From: Eubacterium sp. UBA3279
GTDB taxonomy: Bacteria > Bacillota > Clostridia > Lachnospirales > Lachnospiraceae
Direction: 5' to 3'
Assembly (NCBI GenBank): GCA_002361775.1
Contig: DETV01000113.1
Location: 76,004 to 140,003 of the forward strand
DNA: 64,000 nucleotides
The first letter of the stretch is position 1, and every line of letters starts with the position of its first letter. The translations under genes and the position numbers were made by a program. This document shows, piece by piece, positions 33,987 through 41,654 of the stretch. The notes under the pieces are model-generated. The model was given only the letters and a program-made list of their open reading frames with translations, had not been told where the DNA came from and did no database searches.

Positions 33987-34796
33987 ATGTTTAAGACGAG
34001 ACTCTTAAGTGGAATTATTCTGGTGATCATCGCGCTGATCACAATTATATCCGGAGGACCGGTGCTGTTTATGACTCTGTTATGTGTATCGGTTATCGGA
34101 ATGCAGGAGCTTTATAAGGCATGCGGAGTGCGGAAAGACAAATTTGAATTGTTGGAAATTACAGGTTATCTGGGGATTTTAGCTTATTACCTTTCCATGG
34201 CGTTTTTGCCGGAAAAATACCATTTGCTGGCAGTGATTCTGGGATTGCTGCTTCTTATGTTTGTGTATGTCTTTACATATCCCAGATATCAGACAAATCA
34301 GATATTTGCAGGATTTTTGGGAATCGTATATGTGGGAGTGATGCTTTCCTATATTTACCAGACAAGAATGCTGGATGGAGGCGTTTATCTGGTATGGCTG
34401 ATTTTCTTGTGTTCCTGGGGCTGTGATACCTGCGCCTATTGTGTAGGCGTTTTGATCGGCAAACATAAAATGGCGCCTGTACTCAGTCCGAAAAAATCCA
34501 TAGAGGGCGCTGTAGGCGGCGTACTGGGAGCTGCATTGCTTGGGGCGCTTTATGCATGGGCAATTTCCGGATACAATCCCAATTCAGCACATACTCCATT
34601 GATCTATGCAGTGATCTGTGCAGTGGGAGCTTTGGTTTCTATGGTGGGAGATCTGGCAGCTTCCGCAATAAAACGACAGCAGAATATTAAAGATTACGGA
34701 AAATTGATCCCCGGACACGGAGGAATACTGGATCGTTTTGACAGCGTTATTTTTACAGCTCCCATCATATATTTTCTTGCTGTGACATTGATATAA
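33987..34796 (+). CDS. cdsA: Phosphatidate cytidylyltransferase
   Basis: CdsA makes CDP-diacylglycerol in the membrane. The 269-residue protein has about seven to eight helices and the signature GDLAASAIKRQQNIKDYGKL followed by PGHGGILDRFDS. AAGGAGG precedes the ATG within the end of uppS. Confidence 0.95.
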   Translation: MFKTRLLSGIILVIIALITIISGGPVLFMTLLCVSVIGMQELYKACGVRKDKFELLEITGYLGILAYYLSMAFLPEKYHLLAVILGLLLLMFVYVFTYPRYQTNQIFAGFLGIVYVGVMLSYIYQTRMLDGGVYLVWLIFLCSWGCDTCAYCVGVLIGKHKMAPVLSPKKSIEGAVGGVLGAALLGALYAWAISGYNPNSAHTPLIYAVICAVGALVSMVGDLAASAIKRQQNIKDYGKLIPGHGGILDRFDSVIFTAPIIYFLAVTLI

Positions 34797-34904
34797 GAAA
34801 ATGCCCGGGGCAAAAGGGACATAAACCACGTTGTGCTTACGCATAAGAAGATTTACAGGAAAATCGGGAAAGAGTTAATAAATATAGAAAAGAAAGGAAA
34901 TACT

Positions 34905-36056
34905 ATGGAGAAGATTATTGGAATTTTAGGATCAACCGGTTCTATAGGAACACAGACTCTGGAAGTTGTGAGAGAAAATAAAGATCTGAAAGTTGCAGCT
35001 TTAAGCGCCGGTTCCAATATTGAACTTCTGGAAAAACAGATCAGAGAATTTCATCCTTCCATGGCTGCCGTATGGGATGAAGAGAAAGCGAAAGAACTGG
35101 AAGTCAGGGTGGCTGATCTGAATGTGAAGATCGTAAATGGAATGGATGGATTGCTGGAGATGGCAGTACTTCCGGAGATGGAGATTCTGGTAACAGCTAT
35201 AGTGGGAATGATCGGTATCCGTCCCACTATTGCTGCGATTCAGGCTGGAAAAGATATTGCTTTGGCAAATAAAGAGACGTTGGTAACAGCGGGACATCTG
35301 ATCATGCCTATGGCAAAAGAAAAAGGTGTGCAGATCCTTCCGGTGGACAGTGAACACAGCGCCATTTTTCAGGCAATTCATGGAGAAAACAGGAAAAGTA
35401 TTCATAAGCTGTTGATCACAGCTTCCGGCGGTCCATTCCGGGGAAGAAAAAGAGAAGAACTGGAAACGGTTCGGGTGGAAGATGCGCTGAAGCATCCCAA
35501 TTGGGCTATGGGACAGAAAATTACCATTGATTCTGCTACCCTGGTCAATAAAGGACTGGAAGTTATGGAAGCAAAATGGCTTTTTGATGTGGATCTGGAT
35601 CACATTCAGGTGGTGGTACAGCCTAAGAGTATCATTCATTCTATGGTGGAATTTACAGATGGAGCTGTGATGGCACAATTGGGGACACCGGATATGAAAC
35701 TTCCTATACAGTATGCGTTGTATTATCCGGAGAGAAGATATCTTCCGGGAGAACGGCTGGACTTTGGAAAATTAAAAGAAATTACCTTTGAAGAACCGGA
35801 TATGGATACATTTTTAGGGCTGCCCCTTGCCATGAAAGCTTCCCGGATCGGAGGAAGTATGCCTACTGTATTTAATGCGGCAAATGAGCGGGCAGTGGCA
35901 AAATTTTTAAAGAGAAAAATCGGATTTCTGGATATTTACAGGATTATAGAAGACGCTATGGAGCATCACGAATCCATTGCAAATCCTGCTCTGGAACAAA
36001 TCCTTGAGACAGAAGCAAAGACATATGAGTGGATTGAAAGCAGGTGGAAAGATTGA
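34905..36056 (+). CDS. dxr: 1-deoxy-D-xylulose 5-phosphate reductoisomerase
   Basis: Dxr catalyses the first committed step of the MEP isoprenoid pathway. The 383-residue protein has the NADPH loop GSTGSIGTQTLEVV, LANKETLVTAG, PVDSEHSAIFQ, GGPFRG and MGQKITIDSATLVNKGLEVMEA. I chose ATG 34905, which is preceded by GAAAGGAAA and starts at the conserved residues, over an in-frame ATG at 34833. The stop overlaps rseP. Confidence 0.95.
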   Translation: MEKIIGILGSTGSIGTQTLEVVRENKDLKVAALSAGSNIELLEKQIREFHPSMAAVWDEEKAKELEVRVADLNVKIVNGMDGLLEMAVLPEMEILVTAIVGMIGIRPTIAAIQAGKDIALANKETLVTAGHLIMPMAKEKGVQILPVDSEHSAIFQAIHGENRKSIHKLLITASGGPFRGRKREELETVRVEDALKHPNWAMGQKITIDSATLVNKGLEVMEAKWLFDVDLDHIQVVVQPKSIIHSMVEFTDGAVMAQLGTPDMKLPIQYALYYPERRYLPGERLDFGKLKEITFEEPDMDTFLGLPLAMKASRIGGSMPTVFNAANERAVAKFLKRKIGFLDIYRIIEDAMEHHESIANPALEQILETEAKTYEWIESRWKD

Positions 36057-37339
36057 GCATACTCATTGCAGCATTAATGTTAGGCGTGGTAATCATTGTT
36101 CATGAGTTTGGCCATTTTATTTTGGCAAAAACCAATGGAATCGTGGTGGAAGAATTTTCAGTGGGAATGGGTCCCCGCCTGATCTCTACAGTGAAGGGAG
36201 GAACCCGATACTCATTGAAGGCCATTCCCTTCGGAGGCTCCTGCATGATGCGGGGAGAAGACGGGGAAGAGACAGGAGAAGGAACCTTTAACAGTAAGTC
36301 TGTGTGGAGGAGAATTTCTGTAATTGCAGCAGGTCCTGTCTTTAATTTTATTCTTGCCTTTTTTGGCGCAATGATTATCATCAGCATTATCGGATATGAT
36401 CCTCCTCAAGTTCTTCATGTGGCAGAAGGTTCTCCGGAAGACGAAGCGGGACTGCAGGAAGGAGACCTGATTACAGAATTTGACGGAGAAAATATATATC
36501 TGGGGAGAGATCTGGATACAAAATTAATGCTGGAAGGAATGCCGGATCGGGAAATTACAGTAAAATTTGAGAGAGACGGAAAAGAGCAGGAGATTTCTTA
36601 CACACCGAAAAAGCAATTTCGGTATATGTTGGGATTTACCTACTATGAGACAGAAGAACAGCCAGAAATCTCAACGGTTACCATGGGAGGCGTGCTGGAA
36701 AAAGCAGGTCTGAAGGCAGGAGATTATATATATGCTATTAACGGACAGAAAATTTCCACAGGAATAGAACTGAAAAAATATTTTGACGAACATCCGCTGA
36801 GCGAAGAAAGCCTTACATTAACTTATCTGAGAGATGGATTGGAATACGATGTGGAAGTGACTCCGGAAGCAGCAGATTATGTGGAAAGAGGATTTGTCTA
36901 TAATCTGGGCAGAGTGAAAACCTCACCTTTAGGAGTTTTGAAATACAGCGGACTGGAAGTACGGTACTGGATCAGAACCACACTTAAAAGTTTTAAGATG
37001 CTGTTTACGGGAAAAATTGGTCTTGATAGCTTGTCAGGTCCTGTAGGAGTGGTCAATGTAATTGGAGATGCCTATGAAGAAAGCAAAAGTGAAGGCAGTC
37101 TGATCACCTGGCTGACAATGCTGAATCTGATGATTTTTATTTCAGCCAATCTGGGAGTTATGAATCTGCTTCCTCTTCCGGCTTTGGACGGAGGAAGACT
37201 TGTGTTTTTACTAATAGAAGCGGTGAGAGGAAAGCCTGTTAACCGGGAAGCCGAAGGAATGGTACATTTTGCCGGATTACTGTTATTGATGGCTCTTTTA
37301 CTGTTTGTTACATTCCGGGATATTAAAAATTTATTCTAA
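36053..37339 (+). CDS. rseP: Site-2 zinc metalloprotease RseP
   Basis: RseP cuts regulatory membrane proteins within the bilayer. The protein (428 residues from this start) has HEFGH as the HEXXH zinc site near residue 20, PDZ-like segments in the middle, and NLLPLPALDGGRLVF with the third zinc ligand. TTG 36053 overlaps the dxr stop and has AGGTGG five bases upstream; a GTG at 36044 is possible but lacks a ribosome site. It is the last gene of the block, and ispG, common next, is missing. Confidence 0.92.
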   Translation: MSILIAALMLGVVIIVHEFGHFILAKTNGIVVEEFSVGMGPRLISTVKGGTRYSLKAIPFGGSCMMRGEDGEETGEGTFNSKSVWRRISVIAAGPVFNFILAFFGAMIIISIIGYDPPQVLHVAEGSPEDEAGLQEGDLITEFDGENIYLGRDLDTKLMLEGMPDREITVKFERDGKEQEISYTPKKQFRYMLGFTYYETEEQPEISTVTMGGVLEKAGLKAGDYIYAINGQKISTGIELKKYFDEHPLSEESLTLTYLRDGLEYDVEVTPEAADYVERGFVYNLGRVKTSPLGVLKYSGLEVRYWIRTTLKSFKMLFTGKIGLDSLSGPVGVVNVIGDAYEESKSEGSLITWLTMLNLMIFISANLGVMNLLPLPALDGGRLVFLLIEAVRGKPVNREAEGMVHFAGLLLLMALLLFVTFRDIKNLF

Positions 37340-37350
37340 ATAAGTTTTTT

Positions 37351-37379
37351 GCATTTTTCCCTTATCTTTCTCATATACT
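37351..37379 (+). promoter_or_regulatory. Sigma-E-type promoter of the sleC homologue
   Basis: GCATTTT (37351-37357) and CATATACT (37372-37379) are 14 bp apart. They match the known sigma-E consensus KMATATT-N14/15-CATACAHT at 6 of 7 and 7 of 8 positions. No sigma-A promoter is visible. Mother-cell expression is inferred. Confidence 0.75.
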
Positions 37380-37407
37380 GGGGTAACTGGAAATCAGAGG
37401 TAAAGAA

Positions 37408-38358
37408 ATGTCTCAGGTGTCATTGAAAGCTATGCAGAAAAATCAGATTGACCGGGGAAAAATGCAGATACAGGTAAAAAACAGAATACAAAACCGACCC
37501 GTTTCAGGAGCGAAGATCACAATTTCTTACAAAGGGGTTCCGGGAGAAGCGCTGGAGGAAGTGGAAACGGACAGAAATGGTCAGACGGACTTTTTGGAAC
37601 TGCCAACTCCTCCGGTGGAATATAGTCTTCAGCCGTCGGAAGAACAGCCATACTCAGAATACAATGTCCGGGTGGATGCTCCCGGATTTGAATCAGTGGA
37701 GGTATCTGGATCAGAATTACTTTCCGGGGAGACCAGTATACAACAAATTGCCATGGAGCCTTCCCAGGAAGGAAAATATGAGGATATTATAATTCCCGAT
37801 CACACACTTTGGGGAAATTATCCGGAAAAAATACCGGAAGATGAAATAAAACCTATTGATGAGAGTGGAGAGATTGTTCTTAGCCGGGTGGTGATACCGG
37901 AATATGTGGTGGTGCATGATGGAGCGCCTGCAGATTCTACGGCACAAAATTATTACATCCGGTACCGGGATTATATAAAAAATGTTGCCAGCAGTGAAAT
38001 CTATGCCACCTGGCCGAGAGAGACGATCAAGGCAAATGTATTAGCTATTATGTCTTTTACTCTGAACAGAGTATATACGGAGTGGTACAGGAATAAGGGA
38101 TATGATTTTACAATAACATCATCTACCGCATTTGATCATAAGTGGATCTATGGGAGAAATATTTTTGAGAGTATTTCTCAGGTGGTGGATGAAATATTTG
38201 AAAATTATCTTTCACGGCCTAATGTTCGACAGCCTATATTGACTCAGTACTGCGATGGACAGAGAGTGAAGTGTCCGAATTGGATGACCAAATTGCAACA
38301 ACATACAAACACTGGGAAACCCCTAAATACCGGGATTCCCGGTGCTTTTTATGAGTAA
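37408..38358 (+). pseudogene. sleC: SleC-like spore cortex-lytic protein, 3' part displaced by prophage
   Basis: The first 294 residues match the SleC family as I recall it: a beta-sandwich pre-domain (ISYKGVPGEALEEVETD), PPVEYSLQPSEEQPYSEYNV, then the highly conserved DYIKNVASSEIYATWP, NRVYTEWYRNKGYDFTITSS, YGRNIFESISQVVDEIFENY and YCDGQRVKCPNWMT. After WMT, where the family continues QWGS..., the sequence turns into 22 unrelated residues and stops inside the recombinase gene end. The C-terminal peptidoglycan-binding part is missing. The break marks the left end of the prophage, so the gene would be whole after excision. Confidence 0.88.
38278..38294. other. Candidate attL site of the prophage
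   Basis: The sleC reading breaks from its family at about 38284-38290. AATTGG (38278-38283), ATGA and CCAAATT (38288-38294) form an imperfect palindrome around the break, as serine-integrase sites often do. attR lies outside the window. Confidence 0.65.
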
Positions 38359-39833
38359 TAATAAAACACTTCGACAAGCTTCTCTTCCCGGTGCCAGATT
38401 ATTTTTTCTACAATGCTCTGGATTGCTTCGCTTTTCTCGGAAATGGAAAATTGACCGCTTAGAAGAATGTCATAAACAGAATGGATACGCTCACGCATTT
38501 TCTCAGAAACATCCCGGCGGGAAGGGGAGCAGGCGAGCATATCTATCTTATCTTGAATTACCTTTTGTTCCTGAAGCAAAAGGTTTTTATTTTCCTTGTA
38601 TTCTGTAAGAGTGTCAATCCCTTCTCGATAAGCTTCTTTTATACGCTGCTCTTTTACAGCTAATCGATCTAACTGCTTACGTAGAAAGAGAATCTCATCT
38701 GTACTTTTTGAGGATTCTTTTTGCTTTATTTCAAAATTAAGATACTGGTTAGACATAGCTTCTTTGATGGCAGCTAAGACCTCCGGCTCTAAAACTTTGG
38801 AGCTTACCGAGGTTTTTGCAAGACACTTCCCTTTTGAATATCCATAACAGGTAAAATAGCAGTAATCTCGTCCATAGCGCTTATCTTTGAGATGTTTTGC
38901 AATCATGGTTCGCCCACAACTGGGACATTTAACTAATCCGGACAGCCAATGTTTGTATGTTGTGGTAGGGCGCGCTCCACGGGGGCGAAAATCAGTCTCA
39001 AAACGCTGTTGAGCAGCATCGAAAAGTTCTTTGCTAATGATAGGCTCGTGATGTCCTTTGGCAATGATCCATTCATCCTTATCCCGTATCTCGTTAGTTT
39101 CGTTGCAGGTACGATACCAGCGAGTCATGCCGTAATAAACAGGATTTTGGAGAATGTATTCTAAGCTCCTGCGTTCAAAATTTTTCCCATTAGAAGTTTT
39201 ATATCCATGCAAATTTAAAAATTGAGCCAACGTCAGGAGATTGCAAGATTCATTCACGAATTTATCAAAGATTAACCGAACGATCTCAGCTTCTTCCGGA
39301 ACAATAACCGGTGGTTCGCCTTTCCTCTCAATCCGGTATCCCAGTGGCGGCCTGGCAAGGTAACCTCCGCGAAGTGCTTTTTCTGCCATTCCACGGGTTA
39401 CTTCTCCAGACAGACGGATAGAATAGTATTCGTCCATCCACTCGATAATACGCTCAATCAGGGAACCAAAAGGCCCGTCGATTACCGGTTCAGAGACACT
39501 GATTACATCTATCTTACATTGTTTTCTGAGGAGGGACTTATACACAATGGACTCCTCCTGATTCCTGGCAAAGCGGCTATATTTCCAGACAAGGATCACA
39601 TCAAAAGGCGTAGGCTTTTGCTTTGCTGTGGAAATCATTCGCATAAATTCCGGGCGTTTATCTGCCTTTTTACCGGAGATTCCTTTTTCGATAAAGATAA
39701 ATTCATCCGGGACGATAATATGGTTCTGCTTGGCGTAGTCGGCCAGAAGACGCTGCTGCGCATCCGGAGACAATTCATCCTGCATATGTGTGGAGACACG
39801 GATATACATAGCTCCGATTTTGTGTTCATTCAT
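38349..39833 (-). CDS. Large serine recombinase (phage integrase/excisionase catalyst)
   Basis: The 494-residue protein has an N-terminal resolvase domain (AMYIRVSTHMQDELSPDAQ with the nucleophilic Ser, then WKYSRFARNQEESI). A Recombinase domain follows (GYRIERKGEPPVIVPEEAEIV). A zinc ribbon CPSCGRTM...CYFTCYGYSKGKC and a coiled coil (about residues 375-450) complete it. It integrates and, with a directionality factor, excises the element. It ends ~55 bp from the sleC junction. ATG 39833 follows AAAGGGTG. A sigma-E-like -10 lies just upstream, recalling spoIVCA of the skin element. Confidence 0.93.
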   Translation of the reverse strand: MNEHKIGAMYIRVSTHMQDELSPDAQQRLLADYAKQNHIIVPDEFIFIEKGISGKKADKRPEFMRMISTAKQKPTPFDVILVWKYSRFARNQEESIVYKSLLRKQCKIDVISVSEPVIDGPFGSLIERIIEWMDEYYSIRLSGEVTRGMAEKALRGGYLARPPLGYRIERKGEPPVIVPEEAEIVRLIFDKFVNESCNLLTLAQFLNLHGYKTSNGKNFERRSLEYILQNPVYYGMTRWYRTCNETNEIRDKDEWIIAKGHHEPIISKELFDAAQQRFETDFRPRGARPTTTYKHWLSGLVKCPSCGRTMIAKHLKDKRYGRDYCYFTCYGYSKGKCLAKTSVSSKVLEPEVLAAIKEAMSNQYLNFEIKQKESSKSTDEILFLRKQLDRLAVKEQRIKEAYREGIDTLTEYKENKNLLLQEQKVIQDKIDMLACSPSRRDVSEKMRERIHSVYDILLSGQFSISEKSEAIQSIVEKIIWHREEKLVEVFYYYS

Positions 39834-39848
39834 CGTATCACCCTTTCT

Positions 39849-39877
39849 ATTGTATGTGAAAAAAGGTATAAAAATAA
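39849..39877 (-). promoter_or_regulatory. Sigma-E-like hexamers before the recombinase gene
   Basis: On the minus strand CATACAAT (39856-39849) is an exact sigma-E -10, with TTATTTT 14 bp upstream (5 of 7 of the -35). It ends only 15 bases before the ATG, so the ribosome site AAAGGG would lie at or before the transcript start; this weakens the case. Confidence 0.4.
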
Positions 39878-39972
39878 CAGCCATCGAAAATATGTTCCGA
39901 TTGCAAGGCTGTTCCGAAGATGATACAATATTACCGATCAAAGTAAGAGTATATCTTCGGATATATTACAAG

Positions 39973-40003
39973 ACCGTTCCTGTTGGCACAGGGGCGGTTT
40001 TGT
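39973..40003 (+). terminator. Hairpin before the antisense RNA promoter
   Basis: ACCGTTCCTGT and ACAGGGGCGGT pair with G-U wobbles around TGGC, followed by TTTTGTATTTG. It may insulate the downstream promoter. Confidence 0.6.
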
Positions 40004-40005
40004 AT

Positions 40006-40034
40006 TTGACAAATAAAACCGATTGACATATAAT
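40006..40034 (+). promoter_or_regulatory. Consensus sigma-A promoter of the antisense RNA
   Basis: TTGACA (40006-40011), exactly 17 bp, TATAAT (40029-40034): a perfect promoter with no ORF behind it. Confidence 0.88.
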
Positions 40035-40040
40035 ATACTT

Positions 40041-40137
40041 AACAAGAGAACCGTTGGTCAGTGTACACCTGACCGTCGGCAAACAAAGTGTTATAAAAAT
40101 AGCGCCTTACTTTACCAGAGCAGGGGCGCTATTTTTT
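40041..40137 (+). ncRNA. Candidate antitoxin RNA, antisense to toxin mRNA 3' end
   Basis: The RNA would run about 97 bases from the consensus promoter to the terminator ATAGCGCC/GGCGCTAT plus T-run at 40099-40137. It contains a TGGTCAG/CTGACC(G) hairpin at about 40055-40074. Its 3' end is complementary to the end of the small toxin gene and its terminator, the arrangement of convergent type I toxin-antitoxin pairs. Confidence 0.7.
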
Positions 40138-40215
40138 GCGTGTAAAAAGTATAACAAGAGTTATGACTGCGCAAAGCATGTTTACAAAGTCGAACAATTC
40201 GTCATATGTAACCAT
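40129..40215 (-). CDS. Type I toxin, holin-like small membrane peptide
   Basis: This 28-residue peptide (MVTYDELFDFVNMLCAVITL, then VILFTRKK) has a short acidic N terminus, one membrane helix and a basic tail. This is the form of the putative holin-like toxin / TxpA-BsrG group. AAGGAGG lies upstream of the ATG. Its mRNA terminator is the same GGCGCT hairpin used by the RNA on the other strand. Such toxins depolarise membranes when the antisense RNA is lost. Confidence 0.8.
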   Translation of the reverse strand: MVTYDELFDFVNMLCAVITLVILFTRKK

Positions 40216-40302
40216 AGCACCAGCCTCCTTTCGTAAATCGTCCGGCGGCTGACATAACACCCCAACGGTTCCCTGGGTAAGTATATTATATTGTCAAAGA
40301 AC

Positions 40303-40397
40303 GAAAAAGACCCCGTATTTCTACGAGGTCTAAATGATTTTGTGCTCGCGAAGAGCTTTGTCTTAATATTTTGTACGCGCAAGGCGCTTTGTTTTGC
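40303..40397 (-). ncRNA. Small RNA with two covarying tandem hairpins
   Basis: The minus-strand promoter TTGACT-N17-TATAAT (40432-40427, 40409-40404) and terminator GACCTCGTA/TACGGGGTC plus TTTTT (40330-40303) delimit a ~95-base RNA. Inside are two ~30-base direct repeats of form ACAAAGC-loop-GC.ACAAAAT. Their stems differ by a compensatory change (GCGC/GCGC against GCTC/GAGC). No ORF is present. It lies between the abi gene and the type I toxin. Confidence 0.75.
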
Positions 40398-40403
40398 AAA
40401 ATC

Positions 40404-40432
40404 ATTATAAAATAGTGTATGATAAAAGTCAA
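40404..40432 (-). promoter_or_regulatory. Promoter of the tandem-hairpin RNA
   Basis: On the minus strand TTGACT, a 17-bp spacer and a perfect TATAAT. Confidence 0.82.
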
Positions 40433-40526
40433 TATACTATTCCTCGTAATTCAATCACCGAGATACAGATCACGTATCTGGGAGTCGACTTTATCTAAGC
40501 TATCAAAATAAAGATAACCATACTGA

Positions 40527-41537
40527 TTATGAAAATTTTTGCTTATGTAGCGTATCTAATCTACCAAACAAGTCGTTGGGTAATCCTAAAACTTCTAAAA
40601 TGCTCTTTCCGTTCATACGTATATTAGCGTATGGACTAAGTGCATATAATAAATCACTCATAAAGTTTGTTAAAATATAGCGGTTGTCAATCAATGAAAA
40701 ACAGGTAAGTATTACGGCAAATAAATCACTTTTCCCAACGTCCTTGTTATATTCGTCAGGTGACAAGGCATTACGGGAAAGATGAAGTAATTGTTTTTTA
40801 GGAAGAGACGGAAGCCCAGACAGATTAAAAATTCTGTTTCCATGGGCAATCTTATTCCTGTAACGGCGTAATAGGTCTAAAGAAATACTTATAAACTCCT
40901 TTTTCTCATTAACTGATAAATCTGGTGTTTGTAAAAATTCAGAACAAATACGGGTTTTATCTGCCGCTGATAGTACATTATACCATTTTATGGTTAATCC
41001 AAAGGTAATATTTGTAACTAAAATCCAAGGTGGTATATGGTTTCTGATATTGGCGTAATGAGCAACACTATCATTAATGCGGTCAGAAGAAAGAGTTTCT
41101 TTTAATTGACGGAGGATGTTATTTCTACCTCTATCAGAACGACCATAATTATTTCGGCAAAGATAATCTACGGGGTTACGATTGGATAAATCTTTAGGAT
41201 CAGTATAAACACCATATTGTTCAGAAACGAGATAAGCAATTTTTGTTTTTAAAGATTGCTCTACAAAAAGGATGTTCTTAAAAACAATACTGCTTACGTT
41301 AGTATCGATCATATGAAGCGTATACAAGTCATTGAAATTTGTACCTTCAACAAAACTGTCAGTTCCGGGTATGGATAAAAATGTATCCTTATATCCGTTA
41401 ATAATTGTATAATAGGACAGTGAACTAAGTACCATACGGGCAAAATCGTAATTAGGAACATTGATATTTCTCGAAAGAAGTATTTTTATTTGTTCATCAT
41501 AAGTTTTAAAAGGTTTATCATATATTATTTCAGACAA
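40527..41537 (-). CDS. Abi_2 (AbiD/AbiF) family abortive infection HEPN protein
   Basis: The 336-residue protein starts near SEIIYDKPFKTYDEQIKILLSRNI and continues LSSLSYYTIINGYKD, the recognised Abi_2 opening. A late RNKIAH (RX4H) in LLRRYRNKIAHGNRIF is the HEPN RNase motif. TTG 41537 has AGGGGG eight bases upstream; that Shine-Dalgarno lies inside the 3' arm of the preceding RNA terminator. A TTG at 41558 in the hairpin loop is less likely. Such proteins block phage growth; here the gene belongs to a prophage and could exclude other phages. Confidence 0.85.
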   Translation of the reverse strand: MSEIIYDKPFKTYDEQIKILLSRNINVPNYDFARMVLSSLSYYTIINGYKDTFLSIPGTDSFVEGTNFNDLYTLHMIDTNVSSIVFKNILFVEQSLKTKIAYLVSEQYGVYTDPKDLSNRNPVDYLCRNNYGRSDRGRNNILRQLKETLSSDRINDSVAHYANIRNHIPPWILVTNITFGLTIKWYNVLSAADKTRICSEFLQTPDLSVNEKKEFISISLDLLRRYRNKIAHGNRIFNLSGLPSLPKKQLLHLSRNALSPDEYNKDVGKSDLFAVILTCFSLIDNRYILTNFMSDLLYALSPYANIRMNGKSILEVLGLPNDLFGRLDTLHKQKFS

Positions 41538-41540
41538 AGT

Positions 41541-41620
41541 TAAAAACCCCCTTATCAATCATGCATGATGATAAGAGGGTTTTCTCCAGTCGCCTTAGGC
41601 GGCAACCATTTCTTTTTGTA
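41541..41620 (-). ncRNA. Structured RNA upstream of abi gene (abiF-type)
   Basis: From its own promoter an ~80-base RNA would hold an ATTTCT/AGAAAT hairpin, a CGCC-TAA-GGCG hairpin, and the strong terminator AAAACCCTCTTATCA/TGATAAGGGGGTTTT. I recall that structured abiF RNAs are described ahead of Abi_2 genes; identity with that motif was not tested. It may be the antitoxin or guide partner of the HEPN protein. Confidence 0.72.
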
Positions 41621-41625
41621 GAAAT

Positions 41626-41654
41626 ATCCTATCATCATAATGAAAAAATGTCAA
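41626..41654 (-). promoter_or_regulatory. Promoter of the abi-linked RNA
   Basis: On the minus strand TTGACA (41654-41649), 17 bp, TAGGAT (41631-41626). The -35 overlaps the last codon of the upstream gene. Confidence 0.8.

Larger units (their letters stand above)
40022..40298. repeat. Inverted duplication flanking the toxin gene
   Basis: The plus strand at 40022-40056 and the minus strand at 40298-40262 share TTGACA, TATAATATACTTA, then C.AG.GAACCGTTGG with only a few differences. The two convergent RNAs therefore start with nearly the same 5' sequence. On the minus strand TATAAT is at 40290-40285. Confidence 0.75.

Noticed and set aside
40331..40397. Two repeats with hairpins that look like a short CRISPR array
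   Set aside because: Only two imperfect copies, no spacers of constant length, no cas genes; the compensatory change and flanking promoter/terminator fit a small structured RNA.
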